A DNA stretch of 64,000 nt from Faecalicatena faecalis. Lineage in GTDB: Bacteria; Bacillota; Clostridia; Lachnospirales; Lachnospiraceae. The stretch covers positions 372,001-436,000 of the forward strand of contig NZ_JABACJ020000001.1 in assembly GCF_012524165.2 (NCBI RefSeq), read 5' to 3'. Under the pieces are notes generated by a model that made no database searches, had not been told where the DNA came from, and saw nothing but the letters and a program-made list of their open reading frames with translations. The stretch's first letter is position 1. Each line of letters begins with the position of its first letter. Positions 18,629 through 26,202 of the stretch are shown here, one piece after another. The translations under genes and the position numbers were made by a program.

Positions 18629-18695
18629 AATCCGCACAGATTTTGATAGGTCCGCATATGGTAACAGTAAGAAAAGCTGCTGCTATATGCGGATT
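18629..18695 (+). promoter_or_regulatory. Leader of the YlmC gene with alternative base pairing
   Basis: ATATGCGGATT (18685-18695) can pair with TCCGCATAT (18651-18659) to give a 9-bp stem followed by TTTTG. It can also pair with AATCCGCA (18629-18636). The two pairings exclude each other, as in attenuators. This is read from the sequence only; no ligand or peptide is evident. Confidence 0.35.
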
Positions 18696-18727
18696 TTGTA
18701 TGTAGAAAATCGCGGGGAGATGTTCGG

Positions 18728-18982
18728 ATGAGATTATGTGAACTGCGGGAAAAGGAAGTCATTAATGTATGTGACTGCAAAAGACTGGGATGCGTTGTGG
18801 ATGTGGATATTGATATAAAGGATGGCAGGGTATTGGCGATCATTATACCGGGACCGGGGAAGATCTGTGGTTTTTTGGGTACAGACTGTGAATTTGTGAT
18901 TCCCTGGCATTGTATTAAAAAGATTGGACCGGATATCATTTTAGTGGAAATGCATGAGGATAAGTTCCTTCAAAAGTTCTGA
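18728..18982 (+). CDS. YlmC/YmxH family sporulation protein (PRC-barrel)
   Basis: An 84-residue single-domain PRC-barrel protein. The opening MRLCELREKEVINVCDCKRLG and the strand pattern DVDIDIKDGRVLAIIIPG match the YlmC/YmxH family found throughout spore-forming Clostridia and Bacilli. The family is linked to sporulation by expression; the biochemical role is unknown. GGGGAG lies 8 bases before the ATG. It precedes nrdR by 160 bases, but nrdR has its own promoter. A structured leader with alternative pairings lies upstream. Confidence 0.85.
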   Translation: MRLCELREKEVINVCDCKRLGCVVDVDIDIKDGRVLAIIIPGPGKICGFLGTDCEFVIPWHCIKKIGPDIILVEMHEDKFLQKF

Positions 18983-19080
18983 TGAGTTGGTTGGTGTTTC
19001 GTTTTACTTTCATCCGAAAATGAGCGAAATCGTGCTGGATTGCTGCAGGAATTTCTTCTATATTAATACGAAACATCAAC

Positions 19081-19109
19081 TAGACACTACACAAGATATT
19101 GTGTATAAT
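19081..19109 (+). promoter_or_regulatory. Promoter of nrdR
   Basis: TAGACA (19081-19086), exact 17-base spacer, perfect TATAAT (19104-19109). The spacer is occupied by an NrdR box, so repressor binding would block polymerase directly. Confidence 0.75.
19089..19104. promoter_or_regulatory. NrdR box in the nrdR promoter
   Basis: ACACAAGATATTGTGT is a 16-base near-perfect palindrome agreeing with the published NrdR-box consensus (acaCwAtATaTwGtgt) at 15 of 16 positions. It lies between the -35 and -10 elements of nrdR, implying autoregulation. NrdR boxes usually occur in pairs about three helical turns apart; only a poor half-match (19055-19066) is seen upstream. Confidence 0.75.
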
Positions 19110-19142
19110 GAGGGCAGAATTGGGAGAAAGGCGGAATATATT

Positions 19143-19592
19143 ATGAAATGTCCTTATTGCGGTAATCCTGATACAAGGGTAATTGATTCGAGACCTGCGG
19201 AAGATAATAATTCAATACGAAGAAGACGATCCTGTGATGAATGTGGAAAGCGGTTCACTACTTACGAAAAGGTGGAGACAATTCCGTTGATTGTAATTAA
19301 GAAGGATAACAACAGGGAGCAGTATGACAGGTCTAAGATTGAAAACGGAGTCCTAAGTGCCTGTTATAAACGTCCTGTCCCGGCATCAGAGATTCAGAAA
19401 ACGATAGATGCGATTGAACTGGAGATCTTTAACAGGGAGGAGAAGGAGATTCCAAGCAGGGAGATTGGACAGATTGTGATGGACAAGCTGATGACGCTTG
19501 ATCCGGTCGCTTATGTCAGATTTGCTTCCGTGTATCGGGAATTCAAAGATGTGAATACATTTATGTCGGAGCTTAAAAAGTTTTTAGAGTAA
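19143..19592 (+). CDS. nrdR: Transcriptional repressor NrdR
   Basis: A 149-residue repressor of ribonucleotide reductase genes that senses dATP/ATP. The N-terminal zinc ribbon is clear: MKCPYC at the start and SCDECGKRF near residues 30-38 give the four Cys ligands, followed by the Arg-rich SIRRRR DNA-binding strand. The ATP-cone covers about residues 48-138. The length matches the family. The frame extends upstream to 18954, but the ATG at 19143 fits all NrdR proteins and has AAAGGCGG before it. No ribonucleotide reductase gene lies in this window, so its targets other than itself are elsewhere. Confidence 0.97.
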   Translation: MKCPYCGNPDTRVIDSRPAEDNNSIRRRRSCDECGKRFTTYEKVETIPLIVIKKDNNREQYDRSKIENGVLSACYKRPVPASEIQKTIDAIELEIFNREEKEIPSREIGQIVMDKLMTLDPVAYVRFASVYREFKDVNTFMSELKKFLE

Positions 19593-19600
19593 GAGAGAGG

Positions 19601-19636
19601 CAATCCTGGTGGAGCATGACTGGGGTTGCTTTTTTA
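19601..19636 (+). terminator. Terminator of nrdR
   Basis: GCAATCC (19601-19607) pairs with GGGTTGC (19624-19630, one G-U pair), followed by six T residues. Confidence 0.8.
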
Positions 19637-19640
19637 CCTC

Positions 19641-19682
19641 ATCAAGGAAGTAGGAACGTGGATTCTGAATATCCGCCTTGAT
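19641..19682. repeat. Copy B of the small hairpin repeat
   Basis: ATCAAGG (19641-19647) pairs with CCTTGAT (19676-19682) around an inner stem GTGGAT/ATCCGC with 7-base loop TCTGAAT. Sequence and layout match copy A at 18563, with compensating stem changes. Confidence 0.55.
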
Positions 19683-19725
19683 TATGTTACAAAGATTAAT
19701 TATTTTCTGATTGGATAAATGAAGA

Positions 19726-19756
19726 ATTTTGAGCAGGTAATACTCCTGCTCAAAAT
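19726..19756 (-). terminator. Terminator of tspO
   Basis: ATTTTGAGCAGG (19726-19737) pairs with CCTGCTCAAAAT (19745-19756), a perfect 12-bp stem with a 7-base loop, directly after the tspO stop codon. Downstream bases on the minus strand (TCTTCATTTAT) are T-rich but not a pure T run. Confidence 0.65.
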
Positions 19757-20221
19757 CTAATTCATCAAAAAAATCATGAAGTTCAGATATGCCGCAAACA
19801 AGCACCAGAACAAATGAGGTATCTGTAAATATGCCGCCAGAGGAGATACCTGGTAGAAGCGGTAGATCATGATGATAATTAGAAGGATTAGAATCAACAG
19901 CCAAAAGAAAGCCAGCAGATATTGGGAAAACCCAAAGAAGAGGATGCTCCAAAAGAAGTTGAATACCAGTTGTAGAATATAAATTCTAAGCGCTTTGGAT
20001 TTTTGCGGATCGTCAGTTTTGTAAACTAAGTACGACGATATTCCCATTAAAATATAGAGTATTGTCCATACGATGGGGAAAACAAGTGCTGGCGGGCTAA
20101 AGGCAGGTCTGTTCAATGTGGAATACTGAGACATGTTCCCGCTTAAAAGGGCGGAAATCGACCCGACGGCAAGTGGGATGAGGATAGAGATGATAAAAGG
20201 ACTATTTATTTTATTTTTCAT
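19757..20221 (-). CDS. tspO: TspO/MBR family membrane protein
   Basis: A 154-residue protein with five membrane helices, the TspO/translocator protein (peripheral benzodiazepine receptor) fold. Family signals are the first loop SQYSTLNRPAFSPPALVFPIVWTI (quoted in part: residues about 32-50), the helix 3 segment LQLVFNFFWSILFFG and the last helix ending AAYLNFMIF. TspO binds porphyrins and heme precursors and is linked to oxidative stress. The physiological role in anaerobic Firmicutes is uncertain. The ATG at 20221 has AGGTG upstream. It is monocistronic and convergent with nrdR. Confidence 0.92.
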   Translation of the reverse strand: MKNKINSPFIISILIPLAVGSISALLSGNMSQYSTLNRPAFSPPALVFPIVWTILYILMGISSYLVYKTDDPQKSKALRIYILQLVFNFFWSILFFGFSQYLLAFFWLLILILLIIIMIYRFYQVSPLAAYLQIPHLFWCLFAAYLNFMIFLMN

Positions 20222-20424
20222 TGGGACACCTATACGTGTTTCTATAAGTTTATGTCAGGAGTATTGTGGATATGAATGAAATGTTTCTAGAACAGGAAAG
20301 CTTCCAGAATGGTTGCTAAAAGGGTACAATAAAGATATAATAAATGATAGGTAACAAATCTCTGCGAAAAGGATGCAGAAGCACTGACATAAGTGAACAG
20401 AGTGATAAAAGGGAGGGAAACAAG

Positions 20425-21333
20425 ATGAAAAAGTTAAAGAGGATGAACCTGCTGCTGGTATTACTTGCGGCGATGATGCTGTTATCAGCATGTGGTCAGG
20501 GTAAGAAAGAGCCCACAGAAAAAGATGCCAAAGAATATGTACAGGCTAGTTTTAAAGCATTCTTGACAGGGGATGCTGACGACTATATCAAGATAACGGG
20601 GGAATCGAAGGAAGAGGTAGAAAAAGAGTATGAAGAAATCTTGGGAATCATGAAAGATGATATGGAATCTATCGCAGATTTCAAAGGTGATTCAGCAGAA
20701 AAATGTGTAAATGCCTCAAAGAAAATGCTGGCATCTACGAAGTATGAGGTAGGGGAAGCCAAGAAGGATAAAGATGGGAATTTTCAGGTAGAAGTGACAG
20801 TCTATCCATCAGATATTTTTAATGTAATTATGAAGAAGAGCATGGAGCTGGCAACAAGCTATAATGTTGACGAAGATCTGGGAATGCTCGTAGCAGAGGT
20901 ATTTGAAAGGGCGGTTGATGAGCAGTCGTTCGGTGAGGCTGTCAGTTATCAGGTGTCAGTCAATAAGGATTCCGAAGGAAGATATGTGATAGATGATGAA
21001 GATCTGCAGACTGTCGTATTTGGAATGTTCGAAGAGGCAAGTAATGTATTTGAGGGGTCTGGAAAGGTTTATGATAATCCGTACTTTAATTGGAAAAAGG
21101 CCGAATGGGATGCTGCACCGGATGAGGAAAAAAGTCAATGCTGTCTGGCAATTGTGCAGTATTTATACGGATTTACAGATGACCAGATGGCAACGGTCGA
21201 TTTAAATGATGCAAATATACAGAGCAGTATTCAGCAGATCAAAGAGGGCGTGGACCTGGCATATGCTGGAGGTGTTGATTTTAGCATTGGAGATTATGTA
21301 GAGCTAATTAAAGGAAGCGGTGTTTTTGAATAA
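20425..21333 (+). CDS. Putative secreted lipoprotein of unknown function
   Basis: A 302-residue lipoprotein. The signal peptide (basic MKKLKR, then a Leu-rich core) ends in lipobox LLSACG, so the mature protein would be anchored at Cys about residue 24 on the outer face. The rest is acidic and soluble, with helical stretches around 45-110 and 130-180, and resembles DUF5105-type lipoproteins only in general character. The start at 20425 is chosen because GGGAGGG precedes it; the in-frame ATG at 20344 would bury the signal peptide. It is followed by a 101-bp inverted-repeat element. Function not recognised. Confidence 0.75.
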   Translation: MKKLKRMNLLLVLLAAMMLLSACGQGKKEPTEKDAKEYVQASFKAFLTGDADDYIKITGESKEEVEKEYEEILGIMKDDMESIADFKGDSAEKCVNASKKMLASTKYEVGEAKKDKDGNFQVEVTVYPSDIFNVIMKKSMELATSYNVDEDLGMLVAEVFERAVDEQSFGEAVSYQVSVNKDSEGRYVIDDEDLQTVVFGMFEEASNVFEGSGKVYDNPYFNWKKAEWDAAPDEEKSQCCLAIVQYLYGFTDDQMATVDLNDANIQSSIQQIKEGVDLAYAGGVDFSIGDYVELIKGSGVFE

Positions 21334-21364
21334 AGCTTCGTGAATATCCTAGAAGAGGGATAAG

Positions 21365-21465
21365 AGGCGCTGTTGTAAAATGAAATTTCTATATAGAATA
21401 ATGATAAGTAGTTTGTTTAAACAAAGCTGTATTTTATAGAAATCTTTCGTTTTACTACAGCGCCT
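21365..21465. repeat. MITE-like inverted-repeat element in a gene-free gap
   Basis: AGGCGCTGTTGTAAAA (from 21365) is matched in inverse at the right end (ACAGCGCCT, 21457-21465). The full arms, about 35 bases each, agree except for a few changes and a 2-base gap. The centre holds another palindrome, GTTTGTTTAAACAAAG. The shape, 101 bp with long imperfect terminal repeats and no coding capacity, suggests a miniature transposable element. It may double as a terminator for the lipoprotein gene. The rest of the 404-base gap holds the promoter and operators of the TauE gene. Confidence 0.5.
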
Positions 21466-21598
21466 TTCTATACTTTATCATAGAAAAGTCATTGTCATTT
21501 AGCTGACATATCTGTGATTTCCAGAGGGAATTTCGAATAAATCTTTGAACATTTTTTTATGCAATTCTAACTAAAATAATTGAAATCCAAGAAAAAAG

Positions 21599-21627
21599 TT
21601 GACTTCCATCTAAGAAAACTGCATAAT
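21599..21627 (+). promoter_or_regulatory. Promoter of the TauE/SafE permease gene
   Basis: TTGACT (21599-21604), 17-base spacer, CATAAT (21622-21627), about 100 bases before the ATG. The leader contains a pair of palindromic sites. Confidence 0.6.
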
Positions 21628-21640
21628 TAAAACTAGTTCG

Positions 21641-21690
21641 CTTTATAAGAATAAAGTATAGAATACAGTATAGACTTTATTCTAATAAAG
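21641..21690. promoter_or_regulatory. Pair of CTTTAT-N4-ATAAAG palindromes (operators or leader hairpin)
   Basis: CTTTATAAGAATAAAG (21641-21656) and CTTTATTCTAATAAAG (21675-21690) each have the form CTTTAT-N4-ATAAAG and start 34 bp apart. Together they also form a 17-base inverted repeat with one mismatch. They lie just downstream of the promoter, a typical repressor position. The regulator is unknown. Confidence 0.5.
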
Positions 21691-21737
21691 TACAATGAAA
21701 CAACGTATTTGCAAAGAAAAAGAAAGGAGAAAAAGCG

Positions 21738-22613
21738 ATGAATATTGTGACTGTTTTTCTGCGTGTAGCGATTATTGCCTATGCACTTGTTTTTGCGGTT
21801 GTCTTTATCAAAGATTGTCTGGACCATAAGGAGGATTTTAAAGGAAGAAGACATGTGACCCTATTTTTGATCGGAGTCATCACTAATTTTTTTGATACAC
21901 TTGGAATCGGCAGTTTTGCAACAACTCAGGCTGCATTTAAGCTTACAAAGTCCAGTTCAGACAGAATCATGCCCGGAACACTGAACGTTGGGGACTGTAT
22001 TCCTGTTATGACAGAGTTCATGCTGTTCCTTGGTCTTGTGGAGGTAGCACCTCTGACCTTGGTTTCCATGATCGTAGGAGCAATCATTGGATCGTTGATC
22101 GGGGCGAACATTGTATCCAAGTGGTCGGTAACCGTTGTAAGATATGCGCTGGGCGGTGCGCTGGTGTTCCTCGCGGTCATGATGGGATGCCGTCTGATGG
22201 AGGTCGGACCATTTGGCACGGCCGGGATGGCAACGGGGCTCGTCGGTTGGAAGTTAGCAATGGCAGTTGGTGTGAATTTTCTTCTGGGCGCACTTATGAC
22301 GATCGGTGTCGGGTTATATACACCATGTATTGCGCTCTGCAGTGCTTTGGGGCTGAACGTGAAGATCGCATTTCCGGTCATGTTCGGATCATGCGCATTC
22401 TTAATGCCTTCCTGTGGTTTTGCATTTATTAAGAAGGGAACCTATGACAGAGCGGCAGCAGCGTGGCTGACGATTGGGGGTGCGGTAGGTATTTTCGTGG
22501 CTTTCTGTATCGTTCGTTCTCTCCCATTGGAGATATTGACATGGATTATTATCGTAGTTATGCTCTATACTGCGGTCATGTTTTTCAAAGATGCGGTTAA
22601 AAAGACGGAGTAA
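21738..22613 (+). CDS. TauE/SafE family membrane transporter
   Basis: A 291-residue membrane protein with about eight helices, assigned to the sulfite/organosulfonate exporter (TauE/SafE, DUF81) family. It shows the two-fold repeated pattern of this family: an N-terminal GVITNFFDTLGIGSFATTQA segment and a second half with VGVGLYTPCIALCSALGLN. Family members move sulfite, sulfonates, sulfoacetate or related anions. AAAGGAG precedes the ATG. It is probably transcribed alone from the promoter at 21599, controlled through the paired palindromes in its leader. The substrate is not deducible. Confidence 0.85.
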   Translation: MNIVTVFLRVAIIAYALVFAVVFIKDCLDHKEDFKGRRHVTLFLIGVITNFFDTLGIGSFATTQAAFKLTKSSSDRIMPGTLNVGDCIPVMTEFMLFLGLVEVAPLTLVSMIVGAIIGSLIGANIVSKWSVTVVRYALGGALVFLAVMMGCRLMEVGPFGTAGMATGLVGWKLAMAVGVNFLLGALMTIGVGLYTPCIALCSALGLNVKIAFPVMFGSCAFLMPSCGFAFIKKGTYDRAAAAWLTIGGAVGIFVAFCIVRSLPLEILTWIIIVVMLYTAVMFFKDAVKKTE

Positions 22614-22655
22614 GACAGAAGCAATCCAAAATCTCTGTTGTATTTCATTAAATAC

Positions 22656-22684
22656 TTGCCAAATTGTGACAAAGTCTATACAAT
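22656..22684 (+). promoter_or_regulatory. Promoter of the peptide ABC importer operon
   Basis: TTGCCA (22656-22661), 17-base spacer, TACAAT (22679-22684), 48 bases before the binding-protein ATG. Confidence 0.6.
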
Positions 22685-22731
22685 AAAAGGGACAATTTAA
22701 TAATGAAGGTTATTTGAAGAAGGAGACAGAC

Positions 22732-24276
22732 ATGAAAAGAAGAGTAATGAGTATTCTTTTGATGCTCACAATGGCTGCAACTATTGCACTGAGCGGATGT
22801 TCAGGTGATAAGGAAAAGCAGGAGTCGGCCCCGGAGAATAAACTTTCAGGAAAACCAGTCGAAGGCGGAAGTATCAAGGTAGGTATTTCCCAGGATTTGG
22901 ACAGTCTTGACCCACACAAAGCAGTTGCGGCAGGAACGAAAGAGGTTTTATTTAACATTTATGAAGGCTTAGTGAAGCCGGATAAGGATGGTAATTTAAT
23001 CGCAGCCGTAGCGAGCGAGTACAAAGTTTCAGATGACGCGAAGGTATATACATTTACCTTGCGTGATGGGGTGAAGTTCCATAACGGGAATGCCGTGACG
23101 GCAGAAGATGTAAAATATTCAATAGACAGATGCGCTGATACTTCTAATGGGGAACCATTGGTATCAGCGTATTCTATTATTGAGAGTGTGAACATTCTGG
23201 ATGAGAAGACAGTTGAGATCCGCCTGACGGAACCGAATACGGAGTTCCTTGCGTATATGACGACTGCGATTATCCCGAAGGATTATGACAAGCTGGATAC
23301 AGCGCCGGTCGGAACAGGTCCGTTTAAGTATGTGTCACGCAGCCCGCAGGAGAACGTGATCCTGGAAAAAAATGAGGATTATTGGGGCGAGAAGGCACAT
23401 CTGAATCAAGTGGAATTCAAGATCGTTGCAGATGCAGACATGGTCGTAACGAATTTAAAAGGCGGTTCCATTGACATGGCGATGCGTTTGACATCCAGCC
23501 AGGCAGCAGAGCTGACAAAAGGATTCCACATTGAAGAAGGAACCATGAACCTGGTGCAGGCGTTATACCTGAACAATGCAGTGGAGCCATTGAACAATGA
23601 GAAGGTAAGACAGGCACTCTGCTATGCAATTAATCCAGATGAGATTATGGATATGATGTCAGATGGAAAAGGTGTCCGTATCGGTACGAGCATGTATCCG
23701 GGATTGAAAAAGTATTATGATGATGAGTATGCCCACTATTATGAGCAGGATTTTGAAAAGGCTAAGGAGCTGCTCAAGGAGGCTGGATATGAGGATGGAT
23801 TTGATCTGGAGATCACGGTAAGCTCAGCAGACCAGCCGCATGTGGATACCGCACAGGTGATCGCAGAGGAATTGAAAAATATCGGTGTCAATGTGACGAT
23901 CAAGCCGATTGAGTGGGAAGCTTGGCTGGAGGATGTCTATGCAAACCGCGATTACCAGTCAACGGTAGTCGGTGTGGATGCATCCAACTTGTCCGCACGT
24001 GCGATGCTGGAACGTTTTACAAGTGATGCACCGGGGAATTTCATCAATTTCAAGAATAAAGAGTATGACAAGGTGTTCGGTGAGGCAATCGCTGCAACGG
24101 ATGAAAAAGAGCAGATAGAGCTTTACAAAGAGGCAGAAGGGATTCTCGCCGAGAAAGCCGCTAATGTTTATATTCAGGACTTAGCGAACCTGGTAGCAAT
24201 CAGTGATAAGTATGACGGATATACATTCTATCCACTGTATGTACAGGATATGTCTACCATCTATATGGTAGAGTAA
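22732..24276 (+). CDS. Peptide-type ABC transporter substrate-binding lipoprotein
   Basis: A 514-residue extracytoplasmic binding protein of the SBP_bac_5 (Opp/Dpp/Nik) family. The N-terminal signal peptide ends in lipobox ALSGCSG. The mature protein begins with the family pattern GGSIKVGISQDLDSLDPHKA and shows the typical YTFTLRDGVKFHNGNAVTAEDV block at about residues 100-122. The start at 22732 has AAGGAG before it; the upstream in-frame ATG at 22714 is not supported. It heads a five-gene operon with two permeases and two ATPases. Dipeptides or oligopeptides are the likely cargo, but nickel, glutathione or sugars are possible in this family. Confidence 0.92.
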   Translation: MKRRVMSILLMLTMAATIALSGCSGDKEKQESAPENKLSGKPVEGGSIKVGISQDLDSLDPHKAVAAGTKEVLFNIYEGLVKPDKDGNLIAAVASEYKVSDDAKVYTFTLRDGVKFHNGNAVTAEDVKYSIDRCADTSNGEPLVSAYSIIESVNILDEKTVEIRLTEPNTEFLAYMTTAIIPKDYDKLDTAPVGTGPFKYVSRSPQENVILEKNEDYWGEKAHLNQVEFKIVADADMVVTNLKGGSIDMAMRLTSSQAAELTKGFHIEEGTMNLVQALYLNNAVEPLNNEKVRQALCYAINPDEIMDMMSDGKGVRIGTSMYPGLKKYYDDEYAHYYEQDFEKAKELLKEAGYEDGFDLEITVSSADQPHVDTAQVIAEELKNIGVNVTIKPIEWEAWLEDVYANRDYQSTVVGVDASNLSARAMLERFTSDAPGNFINFKNKEYDKVFGEAIAATDEKEQIELYKEAEGILAEKAANVYIQDLANLVAISDKYDGYTFYPLYVQDMSTIYMVE

Positions 24277-24347
24277 AGATAGGTGACCCGGCTGTAAGGA
24301 TTTTGGCAGCAGAGCAAATCAGGAAACGGGATAACAGGGAGGTAAGT

Positions 24348-25286
24348 ATGAAATTTGTTTTGAAGAAAATAACAGGTCTTATAATCGCATTATTAATTGT
24401 CAGCATGCTTGCCTTCCTTGCATTCGAGGTGATTCCCGGGGACCCGGCCAGATCGATTCTCGGTACAGAGGCAACCGAGGCTAAGGTCCAGGCTCTGCGG
24501 GAGGAGATGGGCCTGAACCGTCCCCTGCCGCAGCGTTATGGACAATGGGTGAAGGATTTTCTGACAGGAGATATGGGAACGTCATATTCCTATCAGGTTC
24601 CAGTGAGAGAGATGATCGGGGATAAGATTCCAATTACCATCACACTGGCGGTGATGGCATTTTTCTTTATCTTACTGTTTTCAATTCCAATCAGTTTATT
24701 GAGCGTGAGATATGAAAATCGGTTTGTGGACAGGTTTTTCCTGATACTGAATCAAGTGACGATGTCGATTCCTCCATTTTTTATCGGGATTGTGTTTACC
24801 TTTCTTTTTGGACTTATGTTCCAGTGGTTCACTCCTGGGGGATATATATCATATACGGAGAGTGTGAGCGGCTTCCTGGGATATTTGGTTCTGCCTTCTA
24901 TAGCAATCGCACTTCCCAAGGCTGCTATGACAACAAAGATGTTCCGCAATTCTCTGATTACGGAGATGAGGCAGGATTATGTGCGGACGGCATTGAGCCG
25001 CGGGAACAGCCCGTGGCGGGTGTTGGTAAGGCATGCGCTCAGGAATGGAATTCTGCCGATTATTACGTTTCTCGGAATGGCAATTGCGGATATGATCGCA
25101 AATAGTATTGTAATTGAGCAGGTCTTTGGAATCCCGGGATTGGGCAGGACATTGATTTCTTCCATATCCAAGCGGGATTATCCGGTAGTGGAGGCCGTAA
25201 TCGTTCTGATTGCGGTAGTCATACTGGTAATCAATGTGATTGTGGACCTGCTGTATCAGAAACTGGACAAGCGGATTGAAATATAG
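24348..25286 (+). CDS. Peptide ABC transporter permease, DppB-like
   Basis: A 312-residue permease with six membrane helices. It has the DppB/OppB N-terminal helix ending FEVIPGDPARSILG and the cytoplasmic coupling loop RTALSRGNSPWRVLVRHALRN, the EAA motif. GGGAGG precedes the ATG at 24348. The in-frame codons back to 24303 have no ribosome-binding site. It is the second gene of the importer operon, 71 bases after the binding protein and 4 bases before the partner permease. Confidence 0.92.
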   Translation: MKFVLKKITGLIIALLIVSMLAFLAFEVIPGDPARSILGTEATEAKVQALREEMGLNRPLPQRYGQWVKDFLTGDMGTSYSYQVPVREMIGDKIPITITLAVMAFFFILLFSIPISLLSVRYENRFVDRFFLILNQVTMSIPPFFIGIVFTFLFGLMFQWFTPGGYISYTESVSGFLGYLVLPSIAIALPKAAMTTKMFRNSLITEMRQDYVRTALSRGNSPWRVLVRHALRNGILPIITFLGMAIADMIANSIVIEQVFGIPGLGRTLISSISKRDYPVVEAVIVLIAVVILVINVIVDLLYQKLDKRIEI

Positions 25287-25290
25287 AGGT

Positions 25291-26202
25291 ATGGATTTGG
25301 ACAGGAAAAGTATAAACGGGACAAAAAAGGGAAAAACTTCCAGTATCCTTTCTGATAGCGGAAAGGGAAAAGGAGTGCGGCGCAATGCGGCCGGCTCAAA
25401 GTTGAAGGGTTATAATTTTACATTTGGAGTGACACTTACTGTGATCATGGTAGGTCTGATCATACTGGGATTTTTCTGGACGCCCTATGATACAGAGGCT
25501 ATGCAGGGATCTGTGAAGCTGAATGCTCCGTCTCTGGCACACATTTTCGGGACGGATCAGTTTGGTAGAGATGTATTCAGCCGGGTGCTTGCAGGCGCGG
25601 GAAGTACGCTGATGATTGCGGTTGGAACGATAGTGATCGGCGGAGGAATCGGAATCCTTGTCGGTGCAATAACAGGATACGCAGGTGGATGGCTCGATGA
25701 GGGGCTGATGCGTATTAATGATGCAGTTGCGGCTTTTCCGAGTGTTCTTCTGGCCTTGGTCATAATCAGTATCTGGGGCACGGGAAAATATAAGGTCATG
25801 CTGGCTCTTGGAATCGCATTCATTCCCAGCTTTGCCAGGATTGTGCGGGGAGAGTTCATGCGGTGCAGGGAAGAAGATTATGTGACAAGTGCCAAGCTGA
25901 TTGGTGTGTCTGCGCCGAGGATACTATTCGTGCATATTCTTCCGAACATTCTGCCGACTCTTCTGTCTTCTTTGACAATCGGGTTCAACAATGCTGTCAT
26001 CCAGGAGGCAGGGATGAGCTACTTAGGGATCGGGGTGCAGCCGCCGGATGCAAGTCTTGGACGGATGTTATCAGAATCCCAGACCTATCTTGCCAGCGGA
26101 CCGTGGTGCGCAATCTTTCCAGGACTCTTTCTGGTACTTTTGATTCTGGGCGTAGGAATGTTAGGTGAGGGTATTTTGGACAGATTCGGGGGTGGAAGAT
26201 AA
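25291..26202 (+). CDS. Peptide ABC transporter permease, DppC-like
   Basis: A 303-residue permease of the DppC/OppC type. A long Lys/Ser-rich N-terminal tail precedes the first helix at about 40-60. FGTDQFGRDVFSRVLAGAG at about 85-103 is the family signature, and the EAA loop TSAKLIGVSAPRILFVHILPN is present. The start is uncertain: the ATG at 25291 has GAGG only one base away, while TTG at 25297 would be better spaced. The stop overlaps the next start (TAATG), showing translational coupling to the ATPase. Confidence 0.9.
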   Translation: MDLDRKSINGTKKGKTSSILSDSGKGKGVRRNAAGSKLKGYNFTFGVTLTVIMVGLIILGFFWTPYDTEAMQGSVKLNAPSLAHIFGTDQFGRDVFSRVLAGAGSTLMIAVGTIVIGGGIGILVGAITGYAGGWLDEGLMRINDAVAAFPSVLLALVIISIWGTGKYKVMLALGIAFIPSFARIVRGEFMRCREEDYVTSAKLIGVSAPRILFVHILPNILPTLLSSLTIGFNNAVIQEAGMSYLGIGVQPPDASLGRMLSESQTYLASGPWCAIFPGLFLVLLILGVGMLGEGILDRFGGGR

